Below are positions 36,069 through 45,863 of a stretch of DNA of 64,000 nucleotides, piece after piece. Within the stretch, counting starts at the first letter, position 1, and each line of letters starts with the position of its first letter. Under the pieces are notes generated by a model. It was given only the letters and a program-made list of their open reading frames with translations. It did no database searches and was not told the origin of the DNA. A program made the translations under genes and the position numbers. Source of the stretch: an uncultured Ruminococcus sp. (lineage in GTDB: Bacteria > Bacillota > Clostridia > Lachnospirales > Lachnospiraceae). Location of the stretch: the NCBI GenBank assembly GCA_904418845.1, contig CAJFQC010000004.1, positions 1-64,000 on the forward strand, given 5' to 3'.

Positions 36069-36381
36069 AGATAAGATCCTGTCCCTGATCGGTCTGGCGG
36101 TGAAAGCAGGCAGATGCACAAGCGGAGAGATGATGACGGAGAAGGAGACAAAGTCAGGCAGGGCAAAGCTTGTGATCGTGGCAGTGGACGCATCGGATAA
36201 CACGAAGAAAAATTTTCGGGATATGTGTGAATTTTACAGAGTTCCAATTTGTTTTTACGGAGATAAAGATACCTTAGGGCATGCAATGGGAAAAGAATTC
36301 CGTGCATCTCTGGCGATATTGGACGAAGGATTTGCAGACGGGATTCAAAAAGAGCTTAAAAACCGAGAGGATATTGCATAA
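36058..36381 (+). CDS. ylxQ: L7Ae-family RNA-binding protein YlxQ (probable TTG start)
   Basis: The 107-residue protein reads (M)[23 protein letters not shown] and [11 protein letters not shown], typical of the YlxQ/L7Ae kink-turn-binding family that lies between ylxR and infB in Firmicutes. The start is inferred as TTG 36058, inside the end of rnpM, with AAGGAGATGGGAGAG upstream. Longer readings in this frame run through rnpM and are unlikely. Confidence 0.88.
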   Translation: MANRDKILSLIGLAVKAGRCTSGEMMTEKETKSGRAKLVIVAVDASDNTKKNFRDMCEFYRVPICFYGDKDTLGHAMGKEFRASLAILDEGFADGIQKELKNREDIA

Positions 36382-36395
36382 AGGAGGTAGTTGAT

Positions 36396-39266
36396 ATGAC
36401 GAAAATGAGGGTACATGAGCTTGCAAAAGAGCTTGGGATAGAGAATAAAGAGCTTCTGGAACTTCTAAAAGAGAAAAAGGTGGAGGTAAAGAACCACATG
36501 AGTTCACTGGAGGACAGTGTGGCAGAGGAGATCCGCAGAGAAAAAGGCGGCGCAAAGGCGGGAAATACTGATGCGGAAAAAGCGGTTACCGCCAAGCCGG
36601 AAGCATCCGCCGGGGAAGCAGTAAAGACAGGAAAGCCGGCAGAGGCAGAAAAGCATGCAGATGCCGCCAAAGGTGAGGAGACTGCTCCGAAAAAGAAAAA
36701 CCTGGCATTTGTTATCCGTCCGCAGAATTCGAAGAACAGCAGCCGTATCCAGGGAAATCGCCCGGCGCAGCGTCCGGCGCGCCCGGGACAGCAGGGAACC
36801 CGCCCAGTGCAGGGGGCACGTCCTGCAGGGGAAGCACGTCCGCAGGGGGATCGTCCGGTACGTGCGGAGAGACCGTCAGGAGAGCGCCCCGTGCGTTCTG
36901 ACAGACCCGCAGGGAGCCGCCCGTCAGGGGAAGCACGTCCGCAGGGAGAGCGCCCGGCACGCGTGGAAAGACCGCAGGGGGATCGTCCGGTACGTGCGGA
37001 GAGACCGTCAGGAGAGCGCCCCGTGCGTTCTGACAGACCCGCAGGGAGCCGCCCGTCAGGAGAAAGCCGTCCGCAGGGAGAGCGCCCGACACGTTCGGAA
37101 AGACCGTCAGGAGAGCGTCCGGCGCGTTCTGACAGACCTTACGGAACCCGCCCGTCAAGAGAGGACCGTCCGCAGGGAGAGCGCCCGGCACGTGTGGAAA
37201 GACCGATGGGAGGACGATCCTTCGGCGATTCCAGGCAGGGACGCCCGGAGAGAGGCGGCCGCGACCAGAGACCGAACGGCCAGGGACCGCGCGGAGACAG
37301 AAGAGATTCCCGCAGGGACGATGTGGGCACTTCTATCGTAGAGCAGCAGAAGAGCCAGAGAAATAAGGCGAAAGATAAAGAGAGAGACAATAAGAAGAAA
37401 GAATACAGAGACGAGGCATTCGAAGGCAAGGGCAAGAAGGGCAGAAAGCAGAAACAGGTGACAGAGGTGAAGAAGCCTCAGCAGAAGCAGGAAGAGAAGA
37501 AAGAGGAAAAGATCAAACAGATCGTTCTTCCGGAGGTTCTCACGATCAAAGAGCTTGCGGATAAGATGAAGATCGTTCCGTCTGCTATCGTCAAGAAGCT
37601 CTTTATGCAGGGCAAGATTGTCACTGTGAACCAGGAGATCGACTTCGACACGGCAGAAGAGATAGCAATGGAGTTTGAAGTGCTCTGTGAGAAGGAAAAA
37701 GTGGTCGATGTGATCGAGGAGCTTTTAAAAGAGGATGAGGAAGATGAAAACCTGATGGTGAAGCGTCCTCCGGTCGTCTGTGTCATGGGCCACGTTGACC
37801 ATGGAAAGACATCTCTTCTGGACGCGATCCGCCATTCTAACGTGATCGACCGCGAGGCCGGCGGTATCACCCAGCACATCGGTGCTTATGTGGTAGAAGC
37901 GAACGGGGAGAAGATCACCTTCCTTGACACGCCGGGACATGAGGCGTTCACAGCAATGCGCATGCGCGGCGCAAGTTCCACAGATATTGCGATCTTAGTA
38001 GTTGCCGCGGATGACGGCGTGATGCCGCAGACCGTAGAGGCAATCAACCACGCGAAAGCAGCGGGCATAGAGATCATCGTCGCAATCAACAAGATTGATA
38101 AGCCGAGCGCGAACATTGAGCGTGTAAAACAGGAGTTGACAGAGTATGAGCTTATCCCCGAGGACTGGGGCGGAAGCACGATCTTTGTCCCGGTATCCGC
38201 GCACACGAAAGAAGGGATTCCGGAGCTTCTGGAGATGATCCTTCTTACAGCGGAGGTCATGGAGCTGAAAGCGAATCCGAATCGTTCTGCGAGAGGACTT
38301 GTGATCGAGGCAGAGCTTGACAAAGGCAAGGGTTCTGTGGCGACTGTCCTTGTGCAGAAAGGAACGCTCCATGTAGGAGACGCCATGGCGGCGGGAAGCG
38401 CACATGGACGCGTCCGTGCGATGATGGACGATAAAGGAAGAAGAGTGAAAGAGGCGGGACCGTCCCAGCCGGTAGAGATCCTCGGCCTCAACGACGTTCC
38501 GAACGCGGGAGAGGTGTTCGTTGGGTGCGGGACAGAGAAAGAGGCGAGAAGCTTCGCGGAGACATTCATCGCGCAGAATAAAGTAAAACTTCTGGATGAG
38601 ACGAAATCCAGAATGTCCCTTGACGATCTGTTCAGCCAGATCCAGGAAGGGAATTTAAAAGAACTCAACATCGTTGTAAAAGCGGATGTGCAGGGTTCTG
38701 TAGAGGCCATCAGGCAGAGCCTTTTAAAGCTCTCCAACGAGGAGGTTGTCGTCAAGGTGATCCACGGCGGTGTGGGCGCTATCAACGAATCCGACGTGAT
38801 CCTTGCATCAGCTTCCAACGCTATCATCATCGGCTTCAATGTGCGTCCTGACGCGACGGCAAAAGATATCGCGGACAGAGAGGGCGTTGATTTAAGACTG
38901 TATAGAGTTATCTACAACGCTATCGAGGATGTGGAAGCGGCAATGAAGGGAATGCTGGATCCGGTATTCGAGGAGAAAATCCTCGGACACGCGGAGGTGC
39001 GCCAGACATTCAAAGCGTCCGGCGTGGGCACTATCGCGGGAGCATATGTCAAGGACGGTATTTTCGAAAGAAACTGTTCTGTCCGTCTGGTCCGCGACGG
39101 CATCGTTGTATTCGACGGACCTCTTGCGTCACTGAAGCGTTTCAAGGACGATGTAAAAGAAGTAAGAGCCGGCTATGAGTGCGGTTTTGTATTTGAAAAC
39201 TATAATGACATCAAGGAAGGCGACGAAGTCGAGGCATACAAGATGGTCGAGACTGAGAGGAAATAA
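36396..39266 (+). CDS. infB: Translation initiation factor IF-2
   Basis: GTPase that delivers initiator tRNA to the 30S subunit. The 956-residue protein starts with an IF2-N domain ([21 protein letters not shown]), then a linker of about 250 residues rich in Arg, Pro, Gly and Glu with repeated [11 protein letters not shown]-like units, a second IF2-N-like domain, the G domain ([30 protein letters not shown]) and domains II-IV. The repeat linker is built from a DNA tandem repeat. AGGAGGT precedes the start. Confidence 0.97.
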   Translation: MTKMRVHELAKELGIENKELLELLKEKKVEVKNHMSSLEDSVAEEIRREKGGAKAGNTDAEKAVTAKPEASAGEAVKTGKPAEAEKHADAAKGEETAPKKKNLAFVIRPQNSKNSSRIQGNRPAQRPARPGQQGTRPVQGARPAGEARPQGDRPVRAERPSGERPVRSDRPAGSRPSGEARPQGERPARVERPQGDRPVRAERPSGERPVRSDRPAGSRPSGESRPQGERPTRSERPSGERPARSDRPYGTRPSREDRPQGERPARVERPMGGRSFGDSRQGRPERGGRDQRPNGQGPRGDRRDSRRDDVGTSIVEQQKSQRNKAKDKERDNKKKEYRDEAFEGKGKKGRKQKQVTEVKKPQQKQEEKKEEKIKQIVLPEVLTIKELADKMKIVPSAIVKKLFMQGKIVTVNQEIDFDTAEEIAMEFEVLCEKEKVVDVIEELLKEDEEDENLMVKRPPVVCVMGHVDHGKTSLLDAIRHSNVIDREAGGITQHIGAYVVEANGEKITFLDTPGHEAFTAMRMRGASSTDIAILVVAADDGVMPQTVEAINHAKAAGIEIIVAINKIDKPSANIERVKQELTEYELIPEDWGGSTIFVPVSAHTKEGIPELLEMILLTAEVMELKANPNRSARGLVIEAELDKGKGSVATVLVQKGTLHVGDAMAAGSAHGRVRAMMDDKGRRVKEAGPSQPVEILGLNDVPNAGEVFVGCGTEKEARSFAETFIAQNKVKLLDETKSRMSLDDLFSQIQEGNLKELNIVVKADVQGSVEAIRQSLLKLSNEEVVVKVIHGGVGAINESDVILASASNAIIIGFNVRPDATAKDIADREGVDLRLYRVIYNAIEDVEAAMKGMLDPVFEEKILGHAEVRQTFKASGVGTIAGAYVKDGIFERNCSVRLVRDGIVVFDGPLASLKRFKDDVKEVRAGYECGFVFENYNDIKEGDEVEAYKMVETERK
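36849..37209 (+). repeat. Tandem repeat in the IF-2 linker, 132-bp period
   Basis: GATCGTCCGGTACGTGCGG occurs at 36849 and again at 36981. The two 132-bp (44-codon) copies are identical over most of their first 78 bases, and a partial third copy follows to about 37209. At protein level the smaller unit is about 11 residues (RPxGERPxRxx). Confidence 0.85.
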
Positions 39267-39340
39267 CATGGCGGTACGGCTGCGCGCTTTGTGCACAGCC
39301 GTACCTTGGCACAAACGTCTTCCGGAAAGAAGGAGCGGCA

Positions 39341-39715
39341 ATGAGAAAAAACAGTATTAAAAACACACGAGTGAATGCAGAGGTTCAAAGAGAACTGAGC
39401 AATATCCTGCGCGGAGGGATCAAAGATCCGAGAGTAGCGCTAATGACTTCCGTGGTGGCTGTGGAAGTGGCTCCGGACTTAAAGACGTGTAAGGCTTATA
39501 TCAGTGTACTGGGAGATGAGAAAGCACAGCAGGATACCATCAAAGGGCTGCAGAGTGCGGAGGGCTATATCCGCCGCGAGCTTGCCCGCAGCATCAATCT
39601 GCGCAACACCCCGGAAATCCGTTTTATAATGGACCAGTCTATTGAATACGGAGTAAATATCAGCAGAAAGATCGATGAAGTGACAGGAGATTCAGATAGT
39701 AAAACTGAGGTGTAG
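39341..39715 (+). CDS. rbfA: Ribosome-binding factor A
   Basis: 30S maturation and cold-adaptation factor with a KH-like fold. The 124-residue protein shows TRVNAEVQRELSNIL, GIKDPRVALMTSVVAVEVAPDLKTCKAYIS and NLRNTPEIRFIMDQSIEYG. AGAAGGAG precedes the ATG. It lies 74 nt after infB and 1 nt before nrnA. Confidence 0.96.
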   Translation: MRKNSIKNTRVNAEVQRELSNILRGGIKDPRVALMTSVVAVEVAPDLKTCKAYISVLGDEKAQQDTIKGLQSAEGYIRRELARSINLRNTPEIRFIMDQSIEYGVNISRKIDEVTGDSDSKTEV

Positions 39716-39716
39716 A

Positions 39717-40688
39717 ATGAGTATTATTTTAGAAAATATTTTAGAGGGAAAAACATGTGCCGCGATCAGCGGCCATGTGCGCCCGGACGGCGACTGCGTG
39801 GGATCTTGCATGGGACTGTACCTGTATATTAAGGAGCAGTATCCGAATATCCATACAGACGTCTATCTGGAGGAGATTCCGGAGGCATACAGGATGATCG
39901 AAGGAACAGACGAAGTGAAAACCCAGATCCCGCAAGGAGAGGTGTACGACGTCGTTTTCTGTCTGGACTGTGGCGATAAGAATCGGCTCGGTTTCTCCGG
40001 CCCATTATTTGAAACGGCGAAGGAAACAGTATGTATCGATCATCATATCAGCAATGAGGCATTTGCCGGCCAGAACTATATTGTACCGGATGCAAGTTCT
40101 ACCTCAGAGCTTGTGTTTACACTGCTCGATAAAGAGAAGATCAGCAGACCAGCGGCCGAGGCCCTTTATATGGGGATCGTGCATGATACAGGTGTGTTCC
40201 AGTATTCCTGCACATCTCCCAAGACCATGGAGATCGCGGCAGAGCTGATGCGCAAGGGGATCAACGCCAGCGAGATCATTGATAAGACCTATTACGAAAA
40301 GACTTACGTCCAGAACCAGATCTTAGGAAGAGCGCTCTTAGAGAGTATGCTGATCATGGATAAGAGATGTATCGTCTCTGTGATCAGAAAGCGCTCCATG
40401 GAGTTCTTCCAGGCACAGCCCTCAGATCTGGAGGGGATCGTCAGCCAGCTGCGCCAGACAAAGGGCGTGGAAGTGGCAATCTTCCTCCATGAGATCGAAC
40501 CGCAGCAATACAAAGTCAGCCTGCGCTCAAAGAGCAAGGTGGATGTCAGCGTGATCGCCAAACATTTCGGAGGCGGCGGGCATGTGCGCGCGGCAGGAGT
40601 TACGATGAAGGGCTCAAGCCATGACGTAATCAATAATATTACAGCCCGGATCGCGCTCCAGCTCGATCATGGGGAAAACAGGATGTAA
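39717..40688 (+). CDS. nrnA: DHH-family oligoribonuclease / pAp phosphatase NrnA
   Basis: Degrades very short RNA and 3'-phosphoadenosine 5'-phosphate. The 323-residue protein has the DHH-family metal motifs HVRPDGDCVGS, CLDCGDKNRL and CIDHHISN, and the DHHA1 C-terminal motif FGGGGHVRAAG. The start at 39717 follows the rbfA stop by 1 nt, with GAGGTG upstream. Confidence 0.93.
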   Translation: MSIILENILEGKTCAAISGHVRPDGDCVGSCMGLYLYIKEQYPNIHTDVYLEEIPEAYRMIEGTDEVKTQIPQGEVYDVVFCLDCGDKNRLGFSGPLFETAKETVCIDHHISNEAFAGQNYIVPDASSTSELVFTLLDKEKISRPAAEALYMGIVHDTGVFQYSCTSPKTMEIAAELMRKGINASEIIDKTYYEKTYVQNQILGRALLESMLIMDKRCIVSVIRKRSMEFFQAQPSDLEGIVSQLRQTKGVEVAIFLHEIEPQQYKVSLRSKSKVDVSVIAKHFGGGGHVRAAGVTMKGSSHDVINNITARIALQLDHGENRM

Positions 40689-40692
40689 GAGC

Positions 40693-41610
40693 ATGATCAA
40701 CGGTATATTGAACATATATAAAGAAAAAGGTTATACGTCCCATGATGTGGTCGCGCGTCTGCGCGGCATCGTGGGGCAGAAGAAAATCGGACATACAGGC
40801 ACTCTCGACCCGGACGCGGAGGGGGTGCTTCCTGTCTGTCTGGGCCGGGCGACGAAAGTCTGCGATATGCTCACGGACAAGGATAAGACTTATGAGACGG
40901 TTCTTCTGCTTGGGAAGACAACAGACACACAGGATATTTCGGGAAAGGTTTTAAAAGAGTGCGGGGCTGACATGATCAAAAAGACAGACAAGGCACAGGT
41001 CGTCTCATGTATCGAAGCTTTTGCCGGAGAATATCACCAGGTGCCGCCGATGTATTCCGCACTGAAAGTAAACGGCAGGAAACTGTATGAGCTGGCCCGG
41101 GAGGGCAAGACTGTGGAGAGAAAGAGCCGTAAAGTTATGATCTACGACATCCGCATTAAAGATATCTGTCTGCCGCGGGTGCGCATGGAGGTAGACTGCT
41201 CGAAGGGCACATATATCCGCACGCTCTGCCATGATATCGGGGACAAGCTGGGAACAGGAGGCTGCATGGAATCTCTTCTGCGTACAAAGGTGGGAAGATT
41301 CGGGCTGAGCGGCAGCCTGAAGCTGGATGAAGCAGAAGAATATATAAAAAAAGGACAGCTCTCAGAAATCCTGATCCCAACTGACGCGGTGTTTTCCGAA
41401 TCTTCGGCGGCTGTCGTGACTGATAAATGGGCGCCTCTTGCGTACAACGGGAATCCCATCCCTCAGGATGGCATAACAGAACGTGCCGGGGACGGAGAAC
41501 AGGTCCGTGTGTATGATGGGGGCGGCAGATTTATCGGCATCTATAAATACGAGAAAAGGCGAAGACAGTTCCGGTTAGAAAAGATGTTTTTGGACCGGGA
41601 GGAGCTTTGA
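40693..41610 (+). CDS. truB: tRNA pseudouridine-55 synthase TruB
   Basis: Forms pseudouridine 55 in the T-loop of tRNAs. The 305-residue protein begins MINGILNIYKEKGYTSHDVVARL and contains KKIGHTGTLDPDAEGVLPVCLG, with the catalytic Asp in TLDPDA. An upstream ATG (40669) lies inside nrnA and is not favoured. The ribosome binding site (AGGATG) is weak, consistent with coupling to nrnA, whose stop is 4 nt before. Confidence 0.95.
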   Translation: MINGILNIYKEKGYTSHDVVARLRGIVGQKKIGHTGTLDPDAEGVLPVCLGRATKVCDMLTDKDKTYETVLLLGKTTDTQDISGKVLKECGADMIKKTDKAQVVSCIEAFAGEYHQVPPMYSALKVNGRKLYELAREGKTVERKSRKVMIYDIRIKDICLPRVRMEVDCSKGTYIRTLCHDIGDKLGTGGCMESLLRTKVGRFGLSGSLKLDEAEEYIKKGQLSEILIPTDAVFSESSAAVVTDKWAPLAYNGNPIPQDGITERAGDGEQVRVYDGGGRFIGIYKYEKRRRQFRLEKMFLDREEL

Positions 41611-41624
41611 GACAGGTAAAAGGC

Positions 41625-42518
41625 ATGAAATACATCACTGGAATTGAATCCTATACCGGAAAAAAGAAAACAGCAGTTACTCTCGGCAAGTTCGACGGAC
41701 TGCACCGCGGGCATCAGAAACTTGTGGACAAGATCAGGGAATATTCGTCAGAGGAATGCGAGACCGTGCTCTGTGCCTTCGATATGCACCGGGAGTCCAT
41801 TATGACAAACCGGGAGCGAAGGGAACACCTGGAGGGCAAGATCGACTGGCTGATCGACTGCCCGTTCACAAAAGAGTTCCGGCAGATCGGGGCGGAGGAC
41901 TTTATCAGGGAGATTCTCTGCAAAACGCTGCGCTGCGCCCATGTCGTTGTGGGAAAAGACTTTGCGTTCGGCCGTGGGAAACGGGGCAATGTAGAGATGC
42001 TTAAGCGGTTTTCAAAAGAATACGGCTATACAGTGGATGTGATTGAGAAGGAACGCTACGGCGATATGGTCATCAGCAGCACGTATATCCGAGATGCGCT
42101 TGCGCAGGGAAACGTAAAGCTTGCTGAGGAACTGCTGGGCTATTCCTACGCAGTGACAGGTATCGTGCGGCATGGGCGGCAGCTCGGACGCACACTGGGA
42201 TTTCCCACCATGAATATCGAACCGGAGGAATATAAGATCCTGCCAAGGTACGGCGTGTATGTCTGCCGGGTCAGAATCGACGGGAAGTGGTATAACGGAG
42301 TGGGAAACGCGGGCGTCAAGCCGACGGTGACTGATGAGCGCAGACGGCTTTTTGAGGTGTACGCTTACGGCTATGAAGGGAACGCCTACGGAAAAGAGGC
42401 CGCGGCTATCTTCTGTGATTTCGAACGTCCGGAGGTGAAGTTCGCTTCTGTCGAAGAACTCAAAGACCAGGTTATGAAGGATATGCGGTATGGAGAGGAG
42501 TTTTTTGCGGGAAGATAA
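41625..42518 (+). CDS. ribF: Bifunctional riboflavin kinase / FAD synthetase
   Basis: Makes FMN and then FAD from riboflavin. The 297-residue protein has the N-terminal adenylyltransferase motif [16 protein letters not shown] and the C-terminal kinase motif [27 protein letters not shown]. The start is taken as ATG 41625 for the family-like MKYITG N-terminus; an upstream TTG (41607, overlapping truB by 4 nt) sits too close to its GGAGGAG. Last gene of the rimP-ribF run before rpsO's own promoter. Confidence 0.92.
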   Translation: MKYITGIESYTGKKKTAVTLGKFDGLHRGHQKLVDKIREYSSEECETVLCAFDMHRESIMTNRERREHLEGKIDWLIDCPFTKEFRQIGAEDFIREILCKTLRCAHVVVGKDFAFGRGKRGNVEMLKRFSKEYGYTVDVIEKERYGDMVISSTYIRDALAQGNVKLAEELLGYSYAVTGIVRHGRQLGRTLGFPTMNIEPEEYKILPRYGVYVCRVRIDGKWYNGVGNAGVKPTVTDERRRLFEVYAYGYEGNAYGKEAAAIFCDFERPEVKFASVEELKDQVMKDMRYGEEFFAGR

Positions 42519-42521
42519 TGC

Positions 42522-42550
42522 TTTACATTTGCCGTGTGCTGTGCTATACT
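42522..42550 (+). promoter_or_regulatory. Sigma-A promoter of rpsO
   Basis: TTTACA (42522-42527) and TATACT (42545-42550), 17-nt spacer, starting 3 nt after the ribF stop. Confidence 0.75.
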
Positions 42551-42556
42551 ATCCGA

Positions 42557-42621
42557 GGTTACAAGATCAGCCGATGTTCGGTAAGCGGATCACTCCAACC
42601 GTTACTTAATATCCGGCGGTT
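42557..42621 (+). promoter_or_regulatory. Structured rpsO leader with alternative pairings
   Basis: AACCG (42597-42601) can pair with GGTT (42557-42560), enclosing a GATC / CCGA-TCGG stem, or with CGGTT (42617-42621). Such mutually exclusive pairings would fit an S15 autoregulatory leader. Hand folding only. Confidence 0.35.
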
Positions 42622-42652
42622 AGACAAAGCATTTTTAAGGAGGAAACAAAAC

Positions 42653-42919
42653 ATGATCGCAAAAGAAAAGAAACAGGCAATCATCAAAGAGTATGGAAGG
42701 ACAGAGGGCGACACAGGCTCGCCGGAGGTACAGATCGCTATCCTTACGGCAAGGATCAACGAGCTTACAGAGCACTTCAAGACGAATCCCAAAGACCACC
42801 ACTCAAGAAGAGGACTTCTTAAAATGGTAGGTCAGAGAAGAGGGCTTCTTGCATACCTTAAGAAGATGGATATCGAGAGATACCGTTCATTGATCGAGAG
42901 ACTCGGACTTAGAAAATAA
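42653..42919 (+). CDS. rpsO: 30S ribosomal protein S15
   Basis: Primary 16S rRNA-binding protein. The 88-residue protein starts [29 protein letters not shown] and contains the conserved [28 protein letters not shown] lies upstream of the ATG at 42653; the ORF continues upstream to 42518, but that stretch is leader. It has its own promoter and terminator and is followed by pnp, the usual order. Confidence 0.97.
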   Translation: MIAKEKKQAIIKEYGRTEGDTGSPEVQIAILTARINELTEHFKTNPKDHHSRRGLLKMVGQRRGLLAYLKKMDIERYRSLIERLGLRK

Positions 42920-42949
42920 TCCCGGTTCTCAGCAAAAGGGAAGGAAGAG

Positions 42950-42982
42950 ACGAGACAGACATGGTTCTGTCTCGCTTTTTTT
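42950..42982 (+). terminator. Rho-independent terminator after rpsO
   Basis: CGAGACAGA (42951-42959) pairs with TCTGTCTCG (42966-42974), followed by CTTTTTTT. Confidence 0.9.
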
Positions 42983-43001
42983 CGGTCTTTAATCAAAATA
43001 T

Positions 43002-43030
43002 TTGATTAACAGAAGTTACTGTGATATAAT
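43002..43030 (+). promoter_or_regulatory. Sigma-A promoter of pnp
   Basis: TTGATT (43002-43007) and TATAAT (43025-43030), 17-nt spacer. Confidence 0.8.
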
Positions 43031-43040
43031 ATTTAAGATT

Positions 43041-43130
43041 GCGGACTGGTTTAAGTAACCGAGACCACTGAAAAGCGTATCAGTCTGTAATATGATATGT
43101 TTTTCAGTAGTTTCGGAGACATTAGTCCGC
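43041..43130 (+). promoter_or_regulatory. Long imperfect stem-loop in the pnp leader
   Basis: GCGGACT (43041-43047) pairs with AGTCCGC (43124-43130) and ACTGAAAA (43057-43064) with TTTTCAGT (43101-43108), giving an extended hairpin between promoter and ribosome binding site. In E. coli a leader hairpin mediates pnp autocontrol after RNase III cleavage; the same here is inference. Confidence 0.55.
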
Positions 43131-43163
43131 GAAAGAAAAGCAAAGACAATAAAGGAGAAAAAC

Positions 43164-45251
43164 ATGTACAAGAAGTATGAAATGGAACTTGCCGGCAGAA
43201 CTCTGCGAGTTGACGTTGACAGAGTCGCAAAGCAGGCAAACGGCGGCGTACTGATGCACTATGGCGATACAACCGTGCTCTGTACTGCAACGGCATCTGA
43301 AAAACCAAGAGACGGAATTGACTTCTTCCCGCTTAGCGTAGAATACAATGAGAGGCTTTACGCGGTTGGAAAGATCCCAGGTGGATTCAATAAGAGAGAA
43401 GGAAAGGCATCCGAGAACGCGATCCTGACTGACCGTGTCATCGACCGCCCGATGCGTCCGCTCTTCCCGAAGGATTACAGAAATGACGTGACACTGGAGA
43501 ATCTTGTCATGTCTGTAGATCAGGACTGCAGCCCGGAACTCACAGCTATGCTCGGAGCGTCCATCGCCACGAGTATTTCCGACATTCCGTTCGACGGCCC
43601 CATCTCTACAACACAGGTAGGGCTTATTGACGGAGAATTTATATTTAACCCCACGGCAGCCCAGAGAGAGGTTTCCGAGATGGCGCTGACAGTCGCTTCT
43701 ACAAAGGAGAAGGTCATCATGATCGAGGCGGGAGCGAACGAAGTTCCGGAGGACAGGATGATCGAGGCGATCTTTGCCGCTCATGAGCTGAACCAGCAGG
43801 TCATCGCCTTCTTTGACACGATCGTGACTGAGTGCGGCAAGCCGAAGCACGGGTACGAGAGCTGTGCCGTGCCGGAGGAGCTTTTTGCGGAGATCAAAGA
43901 GATTGTTCCGCCGGATGCCATGGAAGAAGCTGTATTCACAGATGACAAACAGACAAGAGAAGAGAATATCCGCCAGATCACGGACAAGTTAGAGGAGGCT
44001 TTCGCCGAGAACGAAGAGTGGCTCGCAGTGCTCGGCGAGGCTGTATACCAGTACCAGAAGAAAACCGTCAGAAAGATGATCTTAAAGGATCACAAGCGCC
44101 CGGACGGACGCGCTATAGATCAGATCAGGCCGCTTGCCGCGGAGGTTGACCTGATTCCGAGAGTACACGGCTCCGCTATGTTCACAAGAGGACAGACACA
44201 GATCTGCACTGTGACCACACTGGCACCGCTGTCCGAGGCGCAGAGACTGGACGGTCTGGATGAGGCAGAGACCTCTAAGAGATATATGCACCATTATAAT
44301 TTCCCGTCCTACTCTGTAGGAGAGACAAGGCCGTCGCGAGGACCGGGACGCCGCGAGATCGGACATGGGGCGCTTGCCGAGAGAGCGCTTCTCCCGGTAC
44401 TTCCGAGCGAATCTGAGTTCCCCTACGCGATCCGCACAGTATCTGAGACATTTGAGTCTAACGGTTCAACATCTCAGGCCAGTGTCTGCGCGTCCAGTAT
44501 GTCCCTTATGACAGCCGGTGTGCCGATCAAATCTGCTGTGGCAGGTATCTCCGCAGGTCTTGTCACAGGCGAGACAGACGACGATTACCTTGTGCTGACA
44601 GATATCCAGGGGTTGGAGGACTTCTTCGGAGATATGGACTTTAAGGTGGCAGGTACACACAAGGGAATCACGGCGATCCAGATGGATATCAAGATCCACG
44701 GACTGACAAGACCCATCATCGAAGAGGCTATCGCAGCTACAAAGAAGGCAAGAACATATATTATTGATGAGGTTATGAACAAGGCTATCTCAGAGCCGAG
44801 GCCGGAGGTCGGACCGTACGCTCCGAAGATCATCCAGATGCAGATTGATCCGCAGAAGATCGGTGATGTGGTCGGCCAGCGAGGCAAGACGATCAATGCA
44901 ATCATCGAGCAGACCGGCGTTCAGATCGACATCGAGGACGATGGTTTCGTATCCATCTGCGGCACAGAGAAAGAAGGCATGGACAAGGCTGCCAGGTTGA
45001 TCCATACTATCGTGACAGACTTCGAGGCCGGACAGGTATTTGAGGGCAAGGTTGTGAGCATCAAAGAGTTCGGCGCGTTTCTTGAGTTCGCACCGGGCAA
45101 GGAAGGTCTGGTACACATCTCGAAGATCTCTAAGAAGAGAGTGGACAAGGTAGAAGATGTTCTCCAGATGGGCGATGTCGTGAAGGCGGTATGCCTTGGG
45201 AAAGACAAGATGGGAAGATTCAGCTTCAGTATCAGAGACGTGGCTGAGTAA
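43164..45251 (+). CDS. pnp: Polyribonucleotide nucleotidyltransferase (PNPase)
   Basis: Phosphorolytic 3'-5' exoribonuclease. The 695-residue protein starts MYKKYEMELAGRTLRVDV and carries two RNase PH domains (KREGKASENAILTDRVIDRP, and VGETRPSRGPGRREIGHGALAERAL in the second), a KH domain (DVVGQRGKTINAIIEQTG) and an S1 domain (VKEFGAFLEFAPGKEGLVHIS-like). AAAGGAG precedes the ATG at 43164; the upstream extension is leader. Confidence 0.97.
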   Translation: MYKKYEMELAGRTLRVDVDRVAKQANGGVLMHYGDTTVLCTATASEKPRDGIDFFPLSVEYNERLYAVGKIPGGFNKREGKASENAILTDRVIDRPMRPLFPKDYRNDVTLENLVMSVDQDCSPELTAMLGASIATSISDIPFDGPISTTQVGLIDGEFIFNPTAAQREVSEMALTVASTKEKVIMIEAGANEVPEDRMIEAIFAAHELNQQVIAFFDTIVTECGKPKHGYESCAVPEELFAEIKEIVPPDAMEEAVFTDDKQTREENIRQITDKLEEAFAENEEWLAVLGEAVYQYQKKTVRKMILKDHKRPDGRAIDQIRPLAAEVDLIPRVHGSAMFTRGQTQICTVTTLAPLSEAQRLDGLDEAETSKRYMHHYNFPSYSVGETRPSRGPGRREIGHGALAERALLPVLPSESEFPYAIRTVSETFESNGSTSQASVCASSMSLMTAGVPIKSAVAGISAGLVTGETDDDYLVLTDIQGLEDFFGDMDFKVAGTHKGITAIQMDIKIHGLTRPIIEEAIAATKKARTYIIDEVMNKAISEPRPEVGPYAPKIIQMQIDPQKIGDVVGQRGKTINAIIEQTGVQIDIEDDGFVSICGTEKEGMDKAARLIHTIVTDFEAGQVFEGKVVSIKEFGAFLEFAPGKEGLVHISKISKKRVDKVEDVLQMGDVVKAVCLGKDKMGRFSFSIRDVAE

Positions 45252-45284
45252 AATTGTTAAAATTGTAATAAGACTATAATTATG

Positions 45285-45366
45285 CGGGTTTATACTGTAT
45301 CACACTGCGGGACCGGAGAAAATGTAAAGCTTCGTTCACCGCCTATGCGACACGGTATGAACCCGT
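45285..45366 (+). promoter_or_regulatory. Large stem-loop between pnp and the CmpB-type gene
   Basis: CGGGTTTATACTGT (45285-45298) pairs with ACGGTATGAACCCG (45352-45365) with two G-U pairs and a loop of about 50 nt. A TATAAT at 45275-45280 just before suggests it is a 5' leader structure of the next gene rather than the pnp terminator, though a T-rich tail (TTTCTGTTTCC) leaves both open. Confidence 0.45.
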
Positions 45367-45446
45367 TTCTGTTTCCACTCATAAAATACACGGAAAATGC
45401 TCAGACTATCTGTGACTGACAGAAAAGAACGGAGAAGCTACTTATC

Positions 45447-45863
45447 ATGAAACGATTGAGCGAATATTTATTCCTGGGGGCCTTCGGCGGAACCCTGTAC
45501 TATACCTTTGAGATCATATTCCGGGGATTTTCCCACTGGTCCATGTTCCTTTTAGGCGGAGTGTGCTTTGTGTTCTTCGCACAGCAGGGCATATGGACCG
45601 GATGGGACGCTCCGCTGTGGAAACAGGTGGCATGGTGTGCGGTCTTTGTGACTGCGGGAGAATTCATCACAGGTATTTTCGTCAATAAAATAATGGGCTG
45701 GAATGTGTGGGATTACACAGACCAGCCCTTTAATCTCATGGGGCAGATCTGTCTGCCCTTTGCTGTTATATTTTCCGGCTTATGCGCGGCAGGAATTATC
45801 TTAAGCGCATATCTGCTTCATTTCCTGTACGGGGAGAAATCTCCTCATTTTCATGTGCTGTGA
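45447..45863 (+). CDS. CmpB-family putative ABC transporter permease (membrane protein)
   Basis: The 138-residue protein has four membrane segments and matches the 'putative ABC-transporter type IV' (CmpB) family by FGGTLYYTFEIIFRG, GEFITGIFVNKIMGWNVWDY and NLMGQICLPFA. Despite the family name no ATPase partner is nearby and its role is unknown. GGAG lies 13 nt upstream. Its last 68 bases overlap the end of the convergent CPBP gene. Confidence 0.85.
   Translation: MKRLSEYLFLGAFGGTLYYTFEIIFRGFSHWSMFLLGGVCFVFFAQQGIWTGWDAPLWKQVAWCAVFVTAGEFITGIFVNKIMGWNVWDYTDQPFNLMGQICLPFAVIFSGLCAAGIILSAYLLHFLYGEKSPHFHVL

Noticed and set aside
36849-37209. CRISPR-like regular repeat
   Set aside because: The repeats are in frame inside infB with no unique spacers, so they are a coding tandem repeat.
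36655-37341. 228-residue Arg-rich forward ORF and its antisense partner (36712-37191) inside infB
   Set aside because: Alternative readings of the GC-rich tandem repeat in the IF-2 linker; long open frames there are a by-product of the repeat.
37886-38839. 317-residue reverse ORF inside infB
   Set aside because: Antisense of the conserved IF-2 G domain and domain II; no ribosome binding site or family match.
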